Below the pieces are notes generated by a model. It made no database searches. It had not been told where the DNA came from and worked only from the letters and a program-made list of their open reading frames with translations. DNA of 64,000 nucleotides from Oceanospirillaceae bacterium (GTDB taxonomy: Bacteria > Pseudomonadota > Gammaproteobacteria > Pseudomonadales > Balneatricaceae): positions 1-64,000 of the forward strand of contig JAPYOS010000008.1 of the NCBI GenBank assembly GCA_029938085.1, written 5' to 3'. A program made the position numbers and the translations under genes. Shown piece after piece: positions 1 to 8,168 of the stretch (position 1 is the stretch's first letter; every line of letters begins with the position of its first letter).

Positions 1-50
1 GTAGACTGTTAATCTATTGGTCCCAGGTTCAAGTCCTGGTCGAGGAGCCA
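1..50 (+). tRNA. tRNA-Asn(GTT), 3' part only
   Basis: The window opens inside the anticodon arm. Stem 1-5 pairs with 13-17 around the loop CTGTTAA, giving anticodon GTT at 8-10. A T arm with loop TTCAAGT follows, then the 3' acceptor strand and an encoded CCA at 48-50. The D arm and 5' acceptor strand lie outside the window, so the fold cannot be fully checked. Confidence 0.9.
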
Positions 51-58
51 CTCCTATT

Positions 59-82
59 AAGCCGCTTAGATGCGGCTTTTTT
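59..82 (+). terminator. Rho-independent terminator of tRNA-Asn
   Basis: A 7-bp perfect stem, AAGCCGC (59-65) with GCGGCTT (72-78), closes a 6-base loop and runs into six T (77-82), nine bases after the tRNA CCA. It ends tRNA transcription before the convergent flavoprotein gene. Confidence 0.88.
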
Positions 83-96
83 GTGCCTGTAATTAA

Positions 97-1317
97 TCAA
101 ACCACCAAACCCGCACTGTAACCCGAAGACCAAGCCCATTGGAAGTTGTAGCCACCAAGATGGCCGGTTACGTCCAATACTTCACCTATAAAAAACAATC
201 CTGGTTGCTGTTTGGCCTCCATGGTTTTGGAGCTGATACCATCGGTATCTACGCCGCCTAAGGTCACTTCTGCCGTGCGGTAACCTTCGGTCGCAGAAGG
301 TTTGATACGCCAGTTGCTGATTTTCTCGGCGATGAACGCAAGTTTTTTATCACTAAAATCTGTCAGTGACGCTGTGGCTAGTTCTGGCCACCATAGGTTT
401 TGTACTTCGCTGACCAAAGACTTCGCCATCTTCTGGTTGAGTAGGGTTTTTAATAAACTCTTCCCTTGTTGCTGCTTGGCCTTGAGCAGCCACTGGGCCA
501 CATCATCGTCGGGTAACAGGTTAATTATCACTTCGTCGCCAGGAGACCAATAGTTCGAAATTTGCAGAATAACAGGACCGCTCATGCCTCGATGGGTAAA
601 CAGTAGATTCTCTTTAAAGCTCTGTTGCCTGCAGGTCACGTCTACTTCCAAGGCCAAACCAGACAAACGCTCGCAGATTGGCTTGAGGTTGTCGCTAAAC
701 ATAAATGGAACCAACCCGGCCTGCCGATCAACCAGTGCCAAATTAAACTGCTGGGCAATCTCATAACCAACACCACTGCCTCCTAGTGTCGGAATGGATA
801 AGGCCCCGGTGGCCACCACTAACGCTTCACAAGCTAAACTAAGGGGCTGATTGTTTTGGCTAACACTAAGCTGGTAACGGCTTGAGGCAGCCTGCATAGC
901 CTTTACTTCACTAAGCTCACAGCGTGTTTTTATCTCAACACCCACTTGTTCACATTCGTGCAGTAGCATGTTCAAGATATCTTTGGCAGAGTGCTGGCAA
1001 AATAACTGGCCGTGTTTACGCTCTTCAAATTCAATGCCATGTTGCTCGACCATAGCGATGAAGTCCCATTGGCTATAACGGGTCAATGCAGCCTTACAGA
1101 AGTGCGGGTTAGCAGAGATAAAGTGGTCAGCCTCAACATAATAGTTAATGAAGTTGCAGCGACCACCGCCCGACATCAAAATCTTTTTACCCACTTTATT
1201 CGATTTCTCTAACACCAGCACCTTGCGACCGCGGCGTGCTGCCGTAAAGGCGCAAAGTAATCCAGAGGCACCAGCGCCGAGAATAATCACATCGTAATGG
1301 TTGGAAGCGTGTTTCAC
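97..1317 (-). CDS. BaiN/YhiN-type NAD(P)/FAD-dependent oxidoreductase (HI0933-like)
   Basis: The 406-residue protein belongs to the HI0933/YhiN flavoprotein family, whose members bind FAD; the physiological substrate is generally unknown. The N-terminus holds the dinucleotide-binding motif ILGAGASGLLCAF (about residues 11-23), then the family motif MSGGGRCNF near residue 48. The C-terminus has the second FAD-contact region, GLFFIGEVLDVTGHLGGYNF, near residue 375. Length is normal for the family. It is convergent with the tRNA-Asn unit and divergent from the XRE regulator, so it is probably monocistronic. There is no sign of truncation. The family call is firm; the reaction is not known from sequence. 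Confidence 0.88.
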   Translation of the reverse strand: MKHASNHYDVIILGAGASGLLCAFTAARRGRKVLVLEKSNKVGKKILMSGGGRCNFINYYVEADHFISANPHFCKAALTRYSQWDFIAMVEQHGIEFEERKHGQLFCQHSAKDILNMLLHECEQVGVEIKTRCELSEVKAMQAASSRYQLSVSQNNQPLSLACEALVVATGALSIPTLGGSGVGYEIAQQFNLALVDRQAGLVPFMFSDNLKPICERLSGLALEVDVTCRQQSFKENLLFTHRGMSGPVILQISNYWSPGDEVIINLLPDDDVAQWLLKAKQQQGKSLLKTLLNQKMAKSLVSEVQNLWWPELATASLTDFSDKKLAFIAEKISNWRIKPSATEGYRTAEVTLGGVDTDGISSKTMEAKQQPGLFFIGEVLDVTGHLGGYNFQWAWSSGYSAGLVV

Positions 1318-1443
1318 AATTTTGCTATCAGTGTAAATAAGGGGGCCGCAATTTTAGCTGTTTCTGACGTGCAGGGATACGACTTTGATTTTAGTGGGTT
1401 GACCACGTATGGTAGAGATTCACTCACAACCCACCGAGATTCC

Positions 1444-1830
1444 ATGCCTGATACAGAACCAGACACTTCTGCCCTTTTTCTAAGTACTCGTATTATCAAT
1501 GCCCGTGAGGCCAGCGGCTTTACCCAAGCCCAATTAGCGCTTCGAATGGGCATTAAAAAAAGCACCGTTGCCAACTGGGAATCCAGCCGCACTAGCCCCC
1601 GAGCGAATAAACTCATAGAGCTTTCCGGTATCTTAAACGTACCCGTTTTGTGGTTAATCGCTGGCGCCGAATCGCCCGCCGAAGTCACAGCACCCGAGCT
1701 AAGTGAAACTTTAATGCTCGAACAAAAACTAGATAAAGCCGACATTTTAGTGAACCAACTATCGGCCATAATTTCAGACCTTCGTGGCCATACACGTCGA
1801 GTACAGCGGAATATAAACGAAAGCCACTAA
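1444..1830 (+). CDS. XRE-family helix-turn-helix transcriptional regulator
   Basis: This 128-residue protein carries an XRE/Cro-C1 helix-turn-helix at about residues 14-72, with the recognition region GFTQAQLALRMGIKKSTVANWE. A hydrophobic segment (VLWLIAGAE) follows, then a C-terminal region predicted helical (LMLEQKLDKADILVNQLSAII), probably for dimerisation. The ATG at 1444 is preferred over an upstream in-frame start at 1297, because the extension would overlap the flavoprotein gene start and lacks domain content. It is divergent from that gene across about 126 bases. Target genes cannot be inferred; autoregulation or control of the neighbour is possible. Confidence 0.82.
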   Translation: MPDTEPDTSALFLSTRIINAREASGFTQAQLALRMGIKKSTVANWESSRTSPRANKLIELSGILNVPVLWLIAGAESPAEVTAPELSETLMLEQKLDKADILVNQLSAIISDLRGHTRRVQRNINESH

Positions 1831-1873
1831 AGGCATGATTCACCCAAGGCAACCCAATGGTAATTAACCATGG

Positions 1874-2317
1874 TTAGTTACAGTACCCTATAGCCAGGCA
1901 GGTGCCACCATGCTCATAACTCAGCTGCCCTGCACTGTTGATACTGGGTGTGAGCACAAAAGTGTAGCCACCTCCCGCTGCGGTAGCAGTACCGGTAATG
2001 ACACCCGTTGAGGCGGCCACCGTAAGGCTTTGGGTGTTATCGCTGGCCGCCGGGGCCGGGTACGCCAATTCTGCAAAGGTGTCGCAAGCCGTGAGGTTTT
2101 CGCCTGCTTGCAACAAACACGCCGACTGAGCTATGCGTACCCCATGGCTTTGCTGCACCACTTCCATAAATCGAGTTTTTTGCAAATAGCTTTGGTAGGT
2201 GGGCACGGCAAAGGCGGCTAAAATACCGATTAAGGCCACTACTAACAATAATTCAAGTAATGAAAAACCTTGAATGTGCGAGTAGTGAAGGAATTTACTG
2301 TCCTTAGAATCCAACAT
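1874..2317 (-). CDS. Type IV pilin-like protein (PilA/PilE family)
   Basis: This 147-residue prepilin has the class III signal: a hydrophilic leader of 17 residues ending in QG, cleaved before FSLLELLLVVALIGILAAF. The mature protein begins with Phe1 and keeps Glu5. The single hydrophobic N-terminal helix and the C-terminal Cys pair (CLAIGYC), a probable disulfide loop, fit type IV major or minor pilins. The leader is longer than the 6-7 residues common in type IVa pilins. The ATG is preceded by AGGAG at good spacing. It sits downstream of coaE-yacG and close to pilB-pilC, on the same strand. Whether it is the major pilin cannot be told from sequence. Confidence 0.85.
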   Translation of the reverse strand: MLDSKDSKFLHYSHIQGFSLLELLLVVALIGILAAFAVPTYQSYLQKTRFMEVVQQSHGVRIAQSACLLQAGENLTACDTFAELAYPAPAASDNTQSLTVAASTGVITGTATAAGGGYTFVLTPSINSAGQLSYEHGGTCLAIGYCN

Positions 2318-2350
2318 ATCACGCTCCTATGAAAAATAGTTGTACCCTAA

Positions 2351-2356
2351 ATTATA
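2351..2356 (-). promoter_or_regulatory. Possible -10 element for the pilin gene
   Basis: On the minus strand a perfect TATAAT lies about 35 bases before the pilin ATG, within an AT-rich spacer between yacG and the pilin gene. No convincing -35 hexamer and no clear sigma-54 -24/-12 pair were found, so the call rests on one hexamer only. Confidence 0.35.
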
Positions 2357-2388
2357 GGCCAATTATATAAAACTGCTGGTCTCGCGTT

Positions 2389-2586
2389 TTAATCCTGCTG
2401 ATCAGCGGACTCTAGCAGGGCACTAGAAAAGTCATTTTCCAGTTCATCTCCGGCAATGGCGTAATCACCACTGGCCCACGCACCTAGGTCAATTTGTTTG
2501 CAACGTTCGCTGCAAAATGGCCGATCTGGATTGTCGGGATTCCAAGTCAAGGTTTTTTGGCACTGCGGGCAAGGGTATTGGCTCAT
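2389..2586 (-). CDS. yacG: DNA gyrase inhibitor YacG (zinc-binding)
   Basis: YacG is a small zinc protein that binds GyrB and inhibits gyrase. This 65-residue version starts [15 protein letters not shown] and has four zinc cysteines in a C-x2-C-x15-C-x3-C pattern, ending with FCSERC. It then has the conserved segment [15 protein letters not shown] and an acidic tail. The start at 2586 is chosen because it begins the zinc domain and overlaps the coaE stop by four bases (ATGA), showing translational coupling. Longer in-frame starts would add residues inside coaE. The coaE-yacG pair is conserved in gammaproteobacteria. Confidence 0.93.
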   Translation of the reverse strand: MSQYPCPQCQKTLTWNPDNPDRPFCSERCKQIDLGAWASGDYAIAGDELENDFSSALLESADQQD

Positions 2587-3182
2587 GTAGAGGTTTCCGT
2601 AAGCTGGCAAAGGTGTTGGTGTAATTGCGCCACTTGCTGCTGCAAGTGGTTCAGGTCCTGCTGATTGTCTAGCACCCAATGGGCACGGTCTAGACGCTTT
2701 TGGCGCTCCATTTGACTGGCCATGATGGCGCTTATTTGCTGGGCAGAATTATTATCTCGAAGACTAGCACGCTGTAGTTGCTGGGCTTCGCTCACGTCCA
2801 CCACAACAATAAAGTCAACTTTGGTATGCTGTTCAGTTTCCAGTAACAAGGGTGACTCCAGCACAGCATAAGGCCCACAGGCAGCTGCCAGTTGGGTATC
2901 AATAGATGCACCTATAAGCGGGTGCAAGAGTGCTTCTAACCAGTCTTTTTGGGCTTTATTTGAAAATATGCTTTGGCGTAATGCAGCGCGATCTAGGCTG
3001 CCATCTGGCAACAGCACTTGCTGGCCAAAATGGGCCGCTATGGTGGTCAGCGTTGGGCTACCTGCGACCACAACTTCTCGCGCTACTTTGTCGGCATCCA
3101 CCAAGGTAACGCCTAATTGTTTTAGGTAACCATTAACTGCACTTTTTCCGCTACCAATTCCGCCTGTAAGGCCGACGATCAT
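2583..3182 (-). CDS. coaE: Dephospho-CoA kinase
   Basis: CoaE catalyses the last step of coenzyme A synthesis, ATP-dependent phosphorylation of the 3'-hydroxyl of dephospho-CoA. The N-terminus carries the P-loop [11 protein letters not shown], followed by [11 protein letters not shown], matching the substrate-binding region of the family. The internal segment HPLIGASID and the LRDNNS region fit the CoA-binding and lid domains. About 199 residues is the usual length. The ATG at 3182 has GGGA eight bases upstream, so it is preferred to the ATG six bases earlier. In many relatives pilD lies between pilC and coaE; here only about 55 bases separate them. Confidence 0.95.
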   Translation of the reverse strand: MIVGLTGGIGSGKSAVNGYLKQLGVTLVDADKVAREVVVAGSPTLTTIAAHFGQQVLLPDGSLDRAALRQSIFSNKAQKDWLEALLHPLIGASIDTQLAAACGPYAVLESPLLLETEQHTKVDFIVVVDVSEAQQLQRASLRDNNSAQQISAIMASQMERQKRLDRAHWVLDNQQDLNHLQQQVAQLHQHLCQLTETST

Positions 3183-3238
3183 ACCCATTTCCCATTAAAT
3201 CAGACTAGGCTGGTCATTATACCAGCCACGGCGCCAGC

Positions 3239-4432
3239 TCACATCACCTGACCCATCTGAAACAGAGGCAAATAAAGCGCAACTAAAATACCACCTACAA
3301 ACACTGACACCAGCAGCAGTAGCACGGGTTCAATAAGCTGTTCTAACCACAGACTATGGCTTTGGGCTTGCTGTTGATAATAATTTTGTAATTGGTTAAA
3401 ACTGGTACCTAAGTGACCACTGGCCTCGCCCATACGAATCATTTGCACGGCGTGTTGCGGTACACCTACACTTGCAAATACTTGGCTTAAGCGTTGCCCT
3501 TGCTTCAGTTTGACCGTAGCAACAGTTAAGTCGCGACTGATGCAGCGCCATGAACTCGCATTGCCTGCCAGCGCAATGGCTTCTAATAACGAAACTCCCG
3601 CATTAAATGTTAAATTCAACAATAAATACAGCTCCGCTTGCCCATGTAGATGCATTAATCGACCAATACCTGGCACCCGCCACAAGCCCACTTCCATAGT
3701 TAACCTTACCCTAGGCAATGACCACAGCCCCATCACAAGGGCACTAAATACCACTAACAGACCCAGTAAACCCCAACCCTTGTGCCTTAGCAACTCGGCT
3801 GCTAGAAGTAACCATTGGGTCATCACAGGCAAACCGTAATCCGCCGAAGCATACAAGTTAGCCACCTGGGGCACGACCCAATAAACAATAAGCAAACTCA
3901 CCAACACTCCACTAAACAAGGTGATGCCAGGCATAATCATGGTACGCAGAAATCGTCGTTTTAGATCGTTATTGGCCATCAACTGGGTGTGCGTTTGAGC
4001 CAATAGTTGGGGCAACTCGCCGCTCGCTTCTCCTGCGGCGATGAGGTGTACCAAGGCTGAAGTAAATAACCCACTGCGGGCAATGGCGCCGGCAAAGCTA
4101 GCACCGCTTAACAGGCTTTGTTGTATTTTCACCAATTCGATTTTGAGACGCATAGGTGCCTTATCAACCTGCGTTAACTGCAAACATAACAACAACGGCA
4201 GGCCTGCAGCCAGCAACTGCGACCACTGCTGTAGCAGCTGCTGCAAATGTTGCGCGGCAATATTTTTGGGCCAACGCCTGTGCCAATACCAAACACGTTG
4301 GCTGTTTATCAAGCCGATGCCTTGTTGAGACAATTGTAATTGCAGCAGCATACGGCTACCACACTGGATCAAACCCTGGCACTCTTGCTCCTCGCTGTCG
4401 ACGCCTCGCCACAACCAATAGGCCGCCATCAC
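3239..4432 (-). CDS. pilC: Type IV pilus inner-membrane platform protein PilC (GspF family)
   Basis: PilC is the polytopic inner-membrane platform that couples the PilB motor to pilus assembly. This 397-residue protein has two GspF repeats, at about residues 65-190 and 265-390, with family signatures GLPLLLCLQLTQ and GEASGELPQLL in the first and GVSLLEAIALAGNA and GEASGHLGTSF in the second. Three hydrophobic segments lie near 170, 220 and at the C-terminus (VLLLLVSVFVGGILVALYL). The start overlaps the pilB stop by four bases, so the two are translationally coupled. It keeps the standard size although its partner PilB is short. Confidence 0.9.
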   Translation of the reverse strand: MMAAYWLWRGVDSEEQECQGLIQCGSRMLLQLQLSQQGIGLINSQRVWYWHRRWPKNIAAQHLQQLLQQWSQLLAAGLPLLLCLQLTQVDKAPMRLKIELVKIQQSLLSGASFAGAIARSGLFTSALVHLIAAGEASGELPQLLAQTHTQLMANNDLKRRFLRTMIMPGITLFSGVLVSLLIVYWVVPQVANLYASADYGLPVMTQWLLLAAELLRHKGWGLLGLLVVFSALVMGLWSLPRVRLTMEVGLWRVPGIGRLMHLHGQAELYLLLNLTFNAGVSLLEAIALAGNASSWRCISRDLTVATVKLKQGQRLSQVFASVGVPQHAVQMIRMGEASGHLGTSFNQLQNYYQQQAQSHSLWLEQLIEPVLLLLVSVFVGGILVALYLPLFQMGQVM

Positions 4433-5625
4433 CAGGTCACCCTGTTAACTTCATCCATGGTGGTATCACCCGACATTACACGCCACAAACCTTGTCGCCG
4501 GACACCTGCCACTGAGTCTAACTGGTCAACTCTTCGCTCTACCACTAACTCGCGTGTAGCCTGATCCATGACCAGAATATCAAATATACCAAAACGCCCT
4601 CTAAAGCCCTCGTTACAACTTGGGCAACCCACCGCAATACAGGGGTTAAATTGGCCGTAGCAACCGTCGTAATCCGCCTGCGCCGCTTGCCACATGTCGC
4701 TCGAAAGCTGTTCTAATGCAGCCGCGCTCATGGGCTGCTTACACAGATCACACAAACGTCGCACGAGCCGCTGGTTAACGATCAAGCTCAAACAATAGCT
4801 CAAGGCCAGCATATCAACACCTAACCCGTGACACCGATGCATGGCCTCGCCAATGCTACTGGTGTGCATAGAGGTGAGTAATAAATGACCCGTCTGAGCC
4901 GCTTTAAGAGCCACATCAGCGCTATCGGCATCGCGTAATTCGCCAAGCATTATCACGTCTGGGTCTTGGCGTAATAAGGCTCTTAAAATCGGGCTATAAT
5001 TCAATCCAATATCGGTATTCACCGCCACTTGATGGATATCAGGCAAGGCAATTTCCACTGGATCTTCGGCACTCACTAGGTTCAGGTGCGGCGCTTGTAG
5101 CTGCTTCAAACAGCTGTAGAGCAGCATGGATTTACCACTACCCGTGGGCCCGGTAACTAAAATTAAACCCTGAGGTTTGGTCAGTTGCGACCTGACTTGG
5201 GTTAATTGAGTGGGCGCTAGACCCTGCTGATCGAGTTGGGTATTTTGTTGTTGCCACTGGAGCCGCAACACCAGTTTTTCGCCCCAATGACCAGCCAGGC
5301 TACTGATACGAATGTCCACTTTTCGAGACTGTAATTGCCATTGAAAGCTGCCATCTTGGGGTCTTCGGCGTTCACCAATATCCATGTTAGACAACAGCTT
5401 AAAACGTACCACCAATGCATCAGCGGCGCTCGCAGGCAGGTGATCAAAGGGGGCTTGCAGAAAACGCATCAACCCATCCACCCGCATACGTAAACGCATA
5501 CTTTTGGGCTGGGGTTCTAAGTGCAGGTCTGAGGCGCCTGCTGTGGCTGCGGCTTCTAGCACTATGTCTGCTAATGCAATAGCATCATGTAAAGACACGG
5601 CGTTGTAGAGTGGTATATCTGGCAT
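4429..5625 (-). CDS. pilB: Type IV pilus assembly ATPase, short PilB/GspE form
   Basis: This secretion ATPase powers pilin polymerisation. It has Walker A GPTGSGKS at residues 159-166, the Asp-box/Walker B region DPDVIMLGEL near 221-230, the His-box GHLLLTSMHT near 246-255, and a C-terminal zinc knuckle (C292, C295 and a later CPSC). The core ATPase is intact. At 398 residues it is much shorter than PilB of about 565 residues, because the N-terminal MshEN/GspE-N domain is absent; only 64 bases separate it from dgt, so there is no room for it upstream. It could be a GspE- or HofB-like variant of a minor pilus system. Confidence 0.88.
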   Translation of the reverse strand: MPDIPLYNAVSLHDAIALADIVLEAAATAGASDLHLEPQPKSMRLRMRVDGLMRFLQAPFDHLPASAADALVVRFKLLSNMDIGERRRPQDGSFQWQLQSRKVDIRISSLAGHWGEKLVLRLQWQQQNTQLDQQGLAPTQLTQVRSQLTKPQGLILVTGPTGSGKSMLLYSCLKQLQAPHLNLVSAEDPVEIALPDIHQVAVNTDIGLNYSPILRALLRQDPDVIMLGELRDADSADVALKAAQTGHLLLTSMHTSSIGEAMHRCHGLGVDMLALSYCLSLIVNQRLVRRLCDLCKQPMSAAALEQLSSDMWQAAQADYDGCYGQFNPCIAVGCPSCNEGFRGRFGIFDILVMDQATRELVVERRVDQLDSVAGVRRQGLWRVMSGDTTMDEVNRVTW

Positions 5626-5689
5626 CTAAGCATCCATGCACTAAAATTTGATGCCTTAATATTAGTCGATATATTTAGAACTGCTGACG

Positions 5690-7036
5690 TTAATTCATTT
5701 CACCACTCAGTTGGCGCGCAAGGTCAACCGCATAGTTGTCGGTCATGCCCCCAATAAAGTCCATTGTGGAACACAGAGCTTGGTATGCACTGTTGTCTTG
5801 CGTAGGCCGGTGGGTGCCCATTAAAGCGAGGTGCTTCTGGGCTTTAAACGATAATGGGCTTGCGCCATCAGTGGTCTGGACCACAGCCAATGCAGCAGGT
5901 ACAAAACCATCAAGCAGCTTTTCCAACACTGAGTAGGCTGCCAATTCGGTGCGATGGCGCTCGGGGGCCAGAAAAATACGGTTTTTGGCCAAGGCTTTGG
6001 CATCGCCAATAATTTGTTGTGTGACTGGGTCACAATGGGCAATCAAGTCACCTTCGAGTTCGCCTGCAAGTAAGCTAGGCACTTGCTGTATAAACGTATG
6101 CGCGGCAGACTGAACTAAGTAATCAATGACCTTACCTCGCAACAAGGCCAAACGACGGGTGGAATAATAGGCATCGACCATGCGTGTACGCTCTGGCACG
6201 GCCAGCGGCCCAGTGATCGGGGCCAATAATTCGAGCACGTCCTGTTCATCAATAATGCCGAGCTCAACCCCGTCTTCTAGGTCGATAATGGCATAACAAA
6301 TGTCATCGGCAGCTTCCATTAAATACACTAATGGATGCCGGCACCACTGATAATCCCCTTGTTGGATCAAACCCAAACGTCCAGCAATATCAGCTAAAAT
6401 ATGTTTTTCGGATTGTAACGCGCCAAATTTAGATTTGCGTTCACATTGCGCCGAATCAGCTAGCCAAGGGTATTTAACAAAACTGCCCAAGGTTGCGTAA
6501 GTCAGACGCATACCGCCTTTAAACTGGTGGTACTCCAGCTGTGTGAGCGTACGTAAACCCTGAGCATTACCCTCAAAATTGAGCAAATCAGCTTGCTCAG
6601 AGCTAGTGAGTTGTTGCAAACCACCGCTGGCGGCGAAGCTTTCGAACCAATGCCGAATCGAACTCTCGCCAAAATGACCAAAAGGTGGATTACCAATATC
6701 ATGAGCTAAACAGGCCGACTGCACGATAGCCCCTAAGTCGTGGGGTTCAATCCACTCAGGCCAATGTGCTTGATGCTTTAGTTGATGACCGACCTGAATC
6801 CCCAAACTGCGGCCGACACTGGCCACCTCTAAACTGTGAGTCAGGCGATTGTGTACGTGGTCATTATGGGACAATGAGTGCACCTGTGTTTTGTGCCCCA
6901 TACGCCGAAATGCACTGGAAAAGATAAGGCGGTCATAGTCTTTGTGAAACGGGGTGCGGCCTTGCTGGTGCTGTTCTGTGTAGGGTTTGCCAAAACGCTG
7001 ATCAGCCAGCAAACCTTGCCATGTCATGGCCATCAT
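5690..7036 (-). CDS. dgt: Deoxyguanosinetriphosphate triphosphohydrolase-like protein (HD domain)
   Basis: Dgt-family enzymes hydrolyse dNTPs to nucleosides and tripolyphosphate. The metal-binding HD signature is present: H in RLTHSLEVASVGRSLG, then CLAHDIGNPPFGHFGE. The family motif FSSAFRRMGHKTQV lies near the N-terminus. About 448 residues fits the type 2 dGTPase-like subfamily. The start at 7036 is chosen because AAGGA lies five bases upstream; two further ATG codons follow within nine bases and are also usable. It is flanked by a ComEA-like gene upstream and pilB downstream on the same strand. Nucleotide preference cannot be read from sequence. Confidence 0.9.
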   Translation of the reverse strand: MMAMTWQGLLADQRFGKPYTEQHQQGRTPFHKDYDRLIFSSAFRRMGHKTQVHSLSHNDHVHNRLTHSLEVASVGRSLGIQVGHQLKHQAHWPEWIEPHDLGAIVQSACLAHDIGNPPFGHFGESSIRHWFESFAASGGLQQLTSSEQADLLNFEGNAQGLRTLTQLEYHQFKGGMRLTYATLGSFVKYPWLADSAQCERKSKFGALQSEKHILADIAGRLGLIQQGDYQWCRHPLVYLMEAADDICYAIIDLEDGVELGIIDEQDVLELLAPITGPLAVPERTRMVDAYYSTRRLALLRGKVIDYLVQSAAHTFIQQVPSLLAGELEGDLIAHCDPVTQQIIGDAKALAKNRIFLAPERHRTELAAYSVLEKLLDGFVPAALAVVQTTDGASPLSFKAQKHLALMGTHRPTQDNSAYQALCSTMDFIGGMTDNYAVDLARQLSGEMN

Positions 7037-7099
7037 TGAAATCCTTGTGCTGCTAACGGGTATGCGCTGCATACCCGTAGGTAGTGTATTTAATCTACC

Positions 7100-7378
7100 T
7101 TACTCTAGCACGATTGAAGAGCGAATGCGTTCTAGCGTAGCTGCACCAATGCCGCTCACATCGAGCAATTGGTCTACACGGGTAAAGCCACCCATTTGGT
7201 CACGCAATAACACAATAGCTGCCGCTCTAACGGTGCCCACACCATCAAGCGCTTCGGCTATTTGTGCTGCCGTTGCAGTATTGATATTAATGGGTAAGGC
7301 ATCTGCAGCGCGGGTTATCGGTGAAAAAGCTAATGCAGTGGCAAACAACAGCACTAATAATCGACGATAAGTTTTCAT
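7100..7378 (-). CDS. ComEA-like exported helix-hairpin-helix DNA-binding protein
   Basis: This 92-residue protein has a signal peptide (MKTYRRLLVLLFATALAF, cleavage probably after TRAA) and one ComEA-type helix-hairpin-helix domain. The core is ININTATAAQIAEALDGVG, then FTRVDQLLDVSGIGAATLERI. ComEA-like periplasmic proteins bind incoming DNA during natural transformation, and similar proteins are common near pilus genes in gammaproteobacteria. A strong AAGGAG lies before the ATG. A perfect 12-bp hairpin occupies its leader. The role in DNA uptake is inferred from family and from the nearby pilB-pilC genes. Confidence 0.87.
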   Translation of the reverse strand: MKTYRRLLVLLFATALAFSPITRAADALPININTATAAQIAEALDGVGTVRAAAIVLLRDQMGGFTRVDQLLDVSGIGAATLERIRSSIVLE

Positions 7379-7398
7379 AATCTACTCCTTGATTAACA

Positions 7399-7429
7399 TA
7401 ATATGTCTTCAAATCCAGAAGACATATTA
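7399..7429. repeat. Perfect 12-bp inverted repeat in the comEA-like leader
   Basis: TAATATGTCTTC (7399-7410) pairs perfectly with GAAGACATATTA (7418-7429) around a 7-base loop. It lies between pyrF and the comEA-like gene, about 20 bases before the latter's start. It has no following T run, so it is more likely an operator or an mRNA-stabilising hairpin than an intrinsic terminator. Confidence 0.7.
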
Positions 7430-7456
7430 AGCCTAGCACAAAGTGATTATTTTGCT

Positions 7457-8167
7457 TTAAGCAAGTTCCTGCTCAATCATTTCTAAAGCATGCATAGGGT
7501 CTTTGGCTTGAGTGATTGGTCGGCCTATAACCAGGTAATCACTGCCAGCTTGCATGGCTTGAGCAGGTGTCATAATGCGTTTTTGGTCGCCCGCCACAGC
7601 GAATGAAGGCCGAATGCCTGGGGTCACCAGCTTAAACTCAGCACCTAATTCTGCTTTTAATAGGGCTGACTCTTGGGCCGAACAAACCACACCATCAAAG
7701 CCGGATTGTTGACTCAGGTGCGCCAGCGACAACACCCGTTGCGCCGGTGTTTGGTCGATGCCCGTGGCTTTGAGCCCTGCAGCGTCCATGCTGGTAAGAA
7801 CCGTGACGGCTATTAGTAGTGGTTGGTGGCCACCCTTAGCCTTCAATGCCGCCTGTGTGGTTTGCATCATTTCTGCACCACCGCTGGCGTGAACGTTGAC
7901 CATCCACACGCCCATACGCGCCGCCGCTAATACGGCTTTGGCTACAGTATTGGGAATATCGTGAAACTTAAGATCTAAAAATATCTCAAATCCTTGTTGC
8001 TGTAGCTGGTCAACTAACTGGGGGCCTACAGCGGTAAAAAGCTCTTTTCCCACCTTTAAACGACACCGCTGAGGGTCCAACTGTGAAGCCATAGCTAGCG
8101 CTTGGGACGGTGATTCATAATCCAAGGCGACTACAATGGGTGAACTTTGTTTTAAGTTGTGATCCAA
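7457..8167 (-). CDS. pyrF: Orotidine-5'-phosphate decarboxylase
   Basis: PyrF makes UMP by decarboxylating OMP, the last step of de novo pyrimidine synthesis. The 236-residue barrel shows the catalytic signature [13 protein letters not shown] with its Asp-Lys-Asp charge network, the N-terminal [10 protein letters not shown], and the phosphate-binding C-terminal segment VTPGIRP followed by YLVIGRPIT. The start codon is TTG at 8167, supported by AAGGAG six to seven bases upstream; no ATG fits. It starts one base after the lapB stop, and lapA-lapB-pyrF is a conserved gammaproteobacterial order. Confidence 0.96.
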   Translation of the reverse strand: MDHNLKQSSPIVVALDYESPSQALAMASQLDPQRCRLKVGKELFTAVGPQLVDQLQQQGFEIFLDLKFHDIPNTVAKAVLAAARMGVWMVNVHASGGAEMMQTTQAALKAKGGHQPLLIAVTVLTSMDAAGLKATGIDQTPAQRVLSLAHLSQQSGFDGVVCSAQESALLKAELGAEFKLVTPGIRPSFAVAGDQKRIMTPAQAMQAGSDYLVIGRPITQAKDPMHALEMIEQELA

Positions 8168-8168
8168 C

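Noticed and set aside
1-1317. tRNA-Asn as an integration site for a mobile island
   Set aside because: A terminator and a housekeeping-type gene follow directly; no integrase or repeated tRNA end was found.
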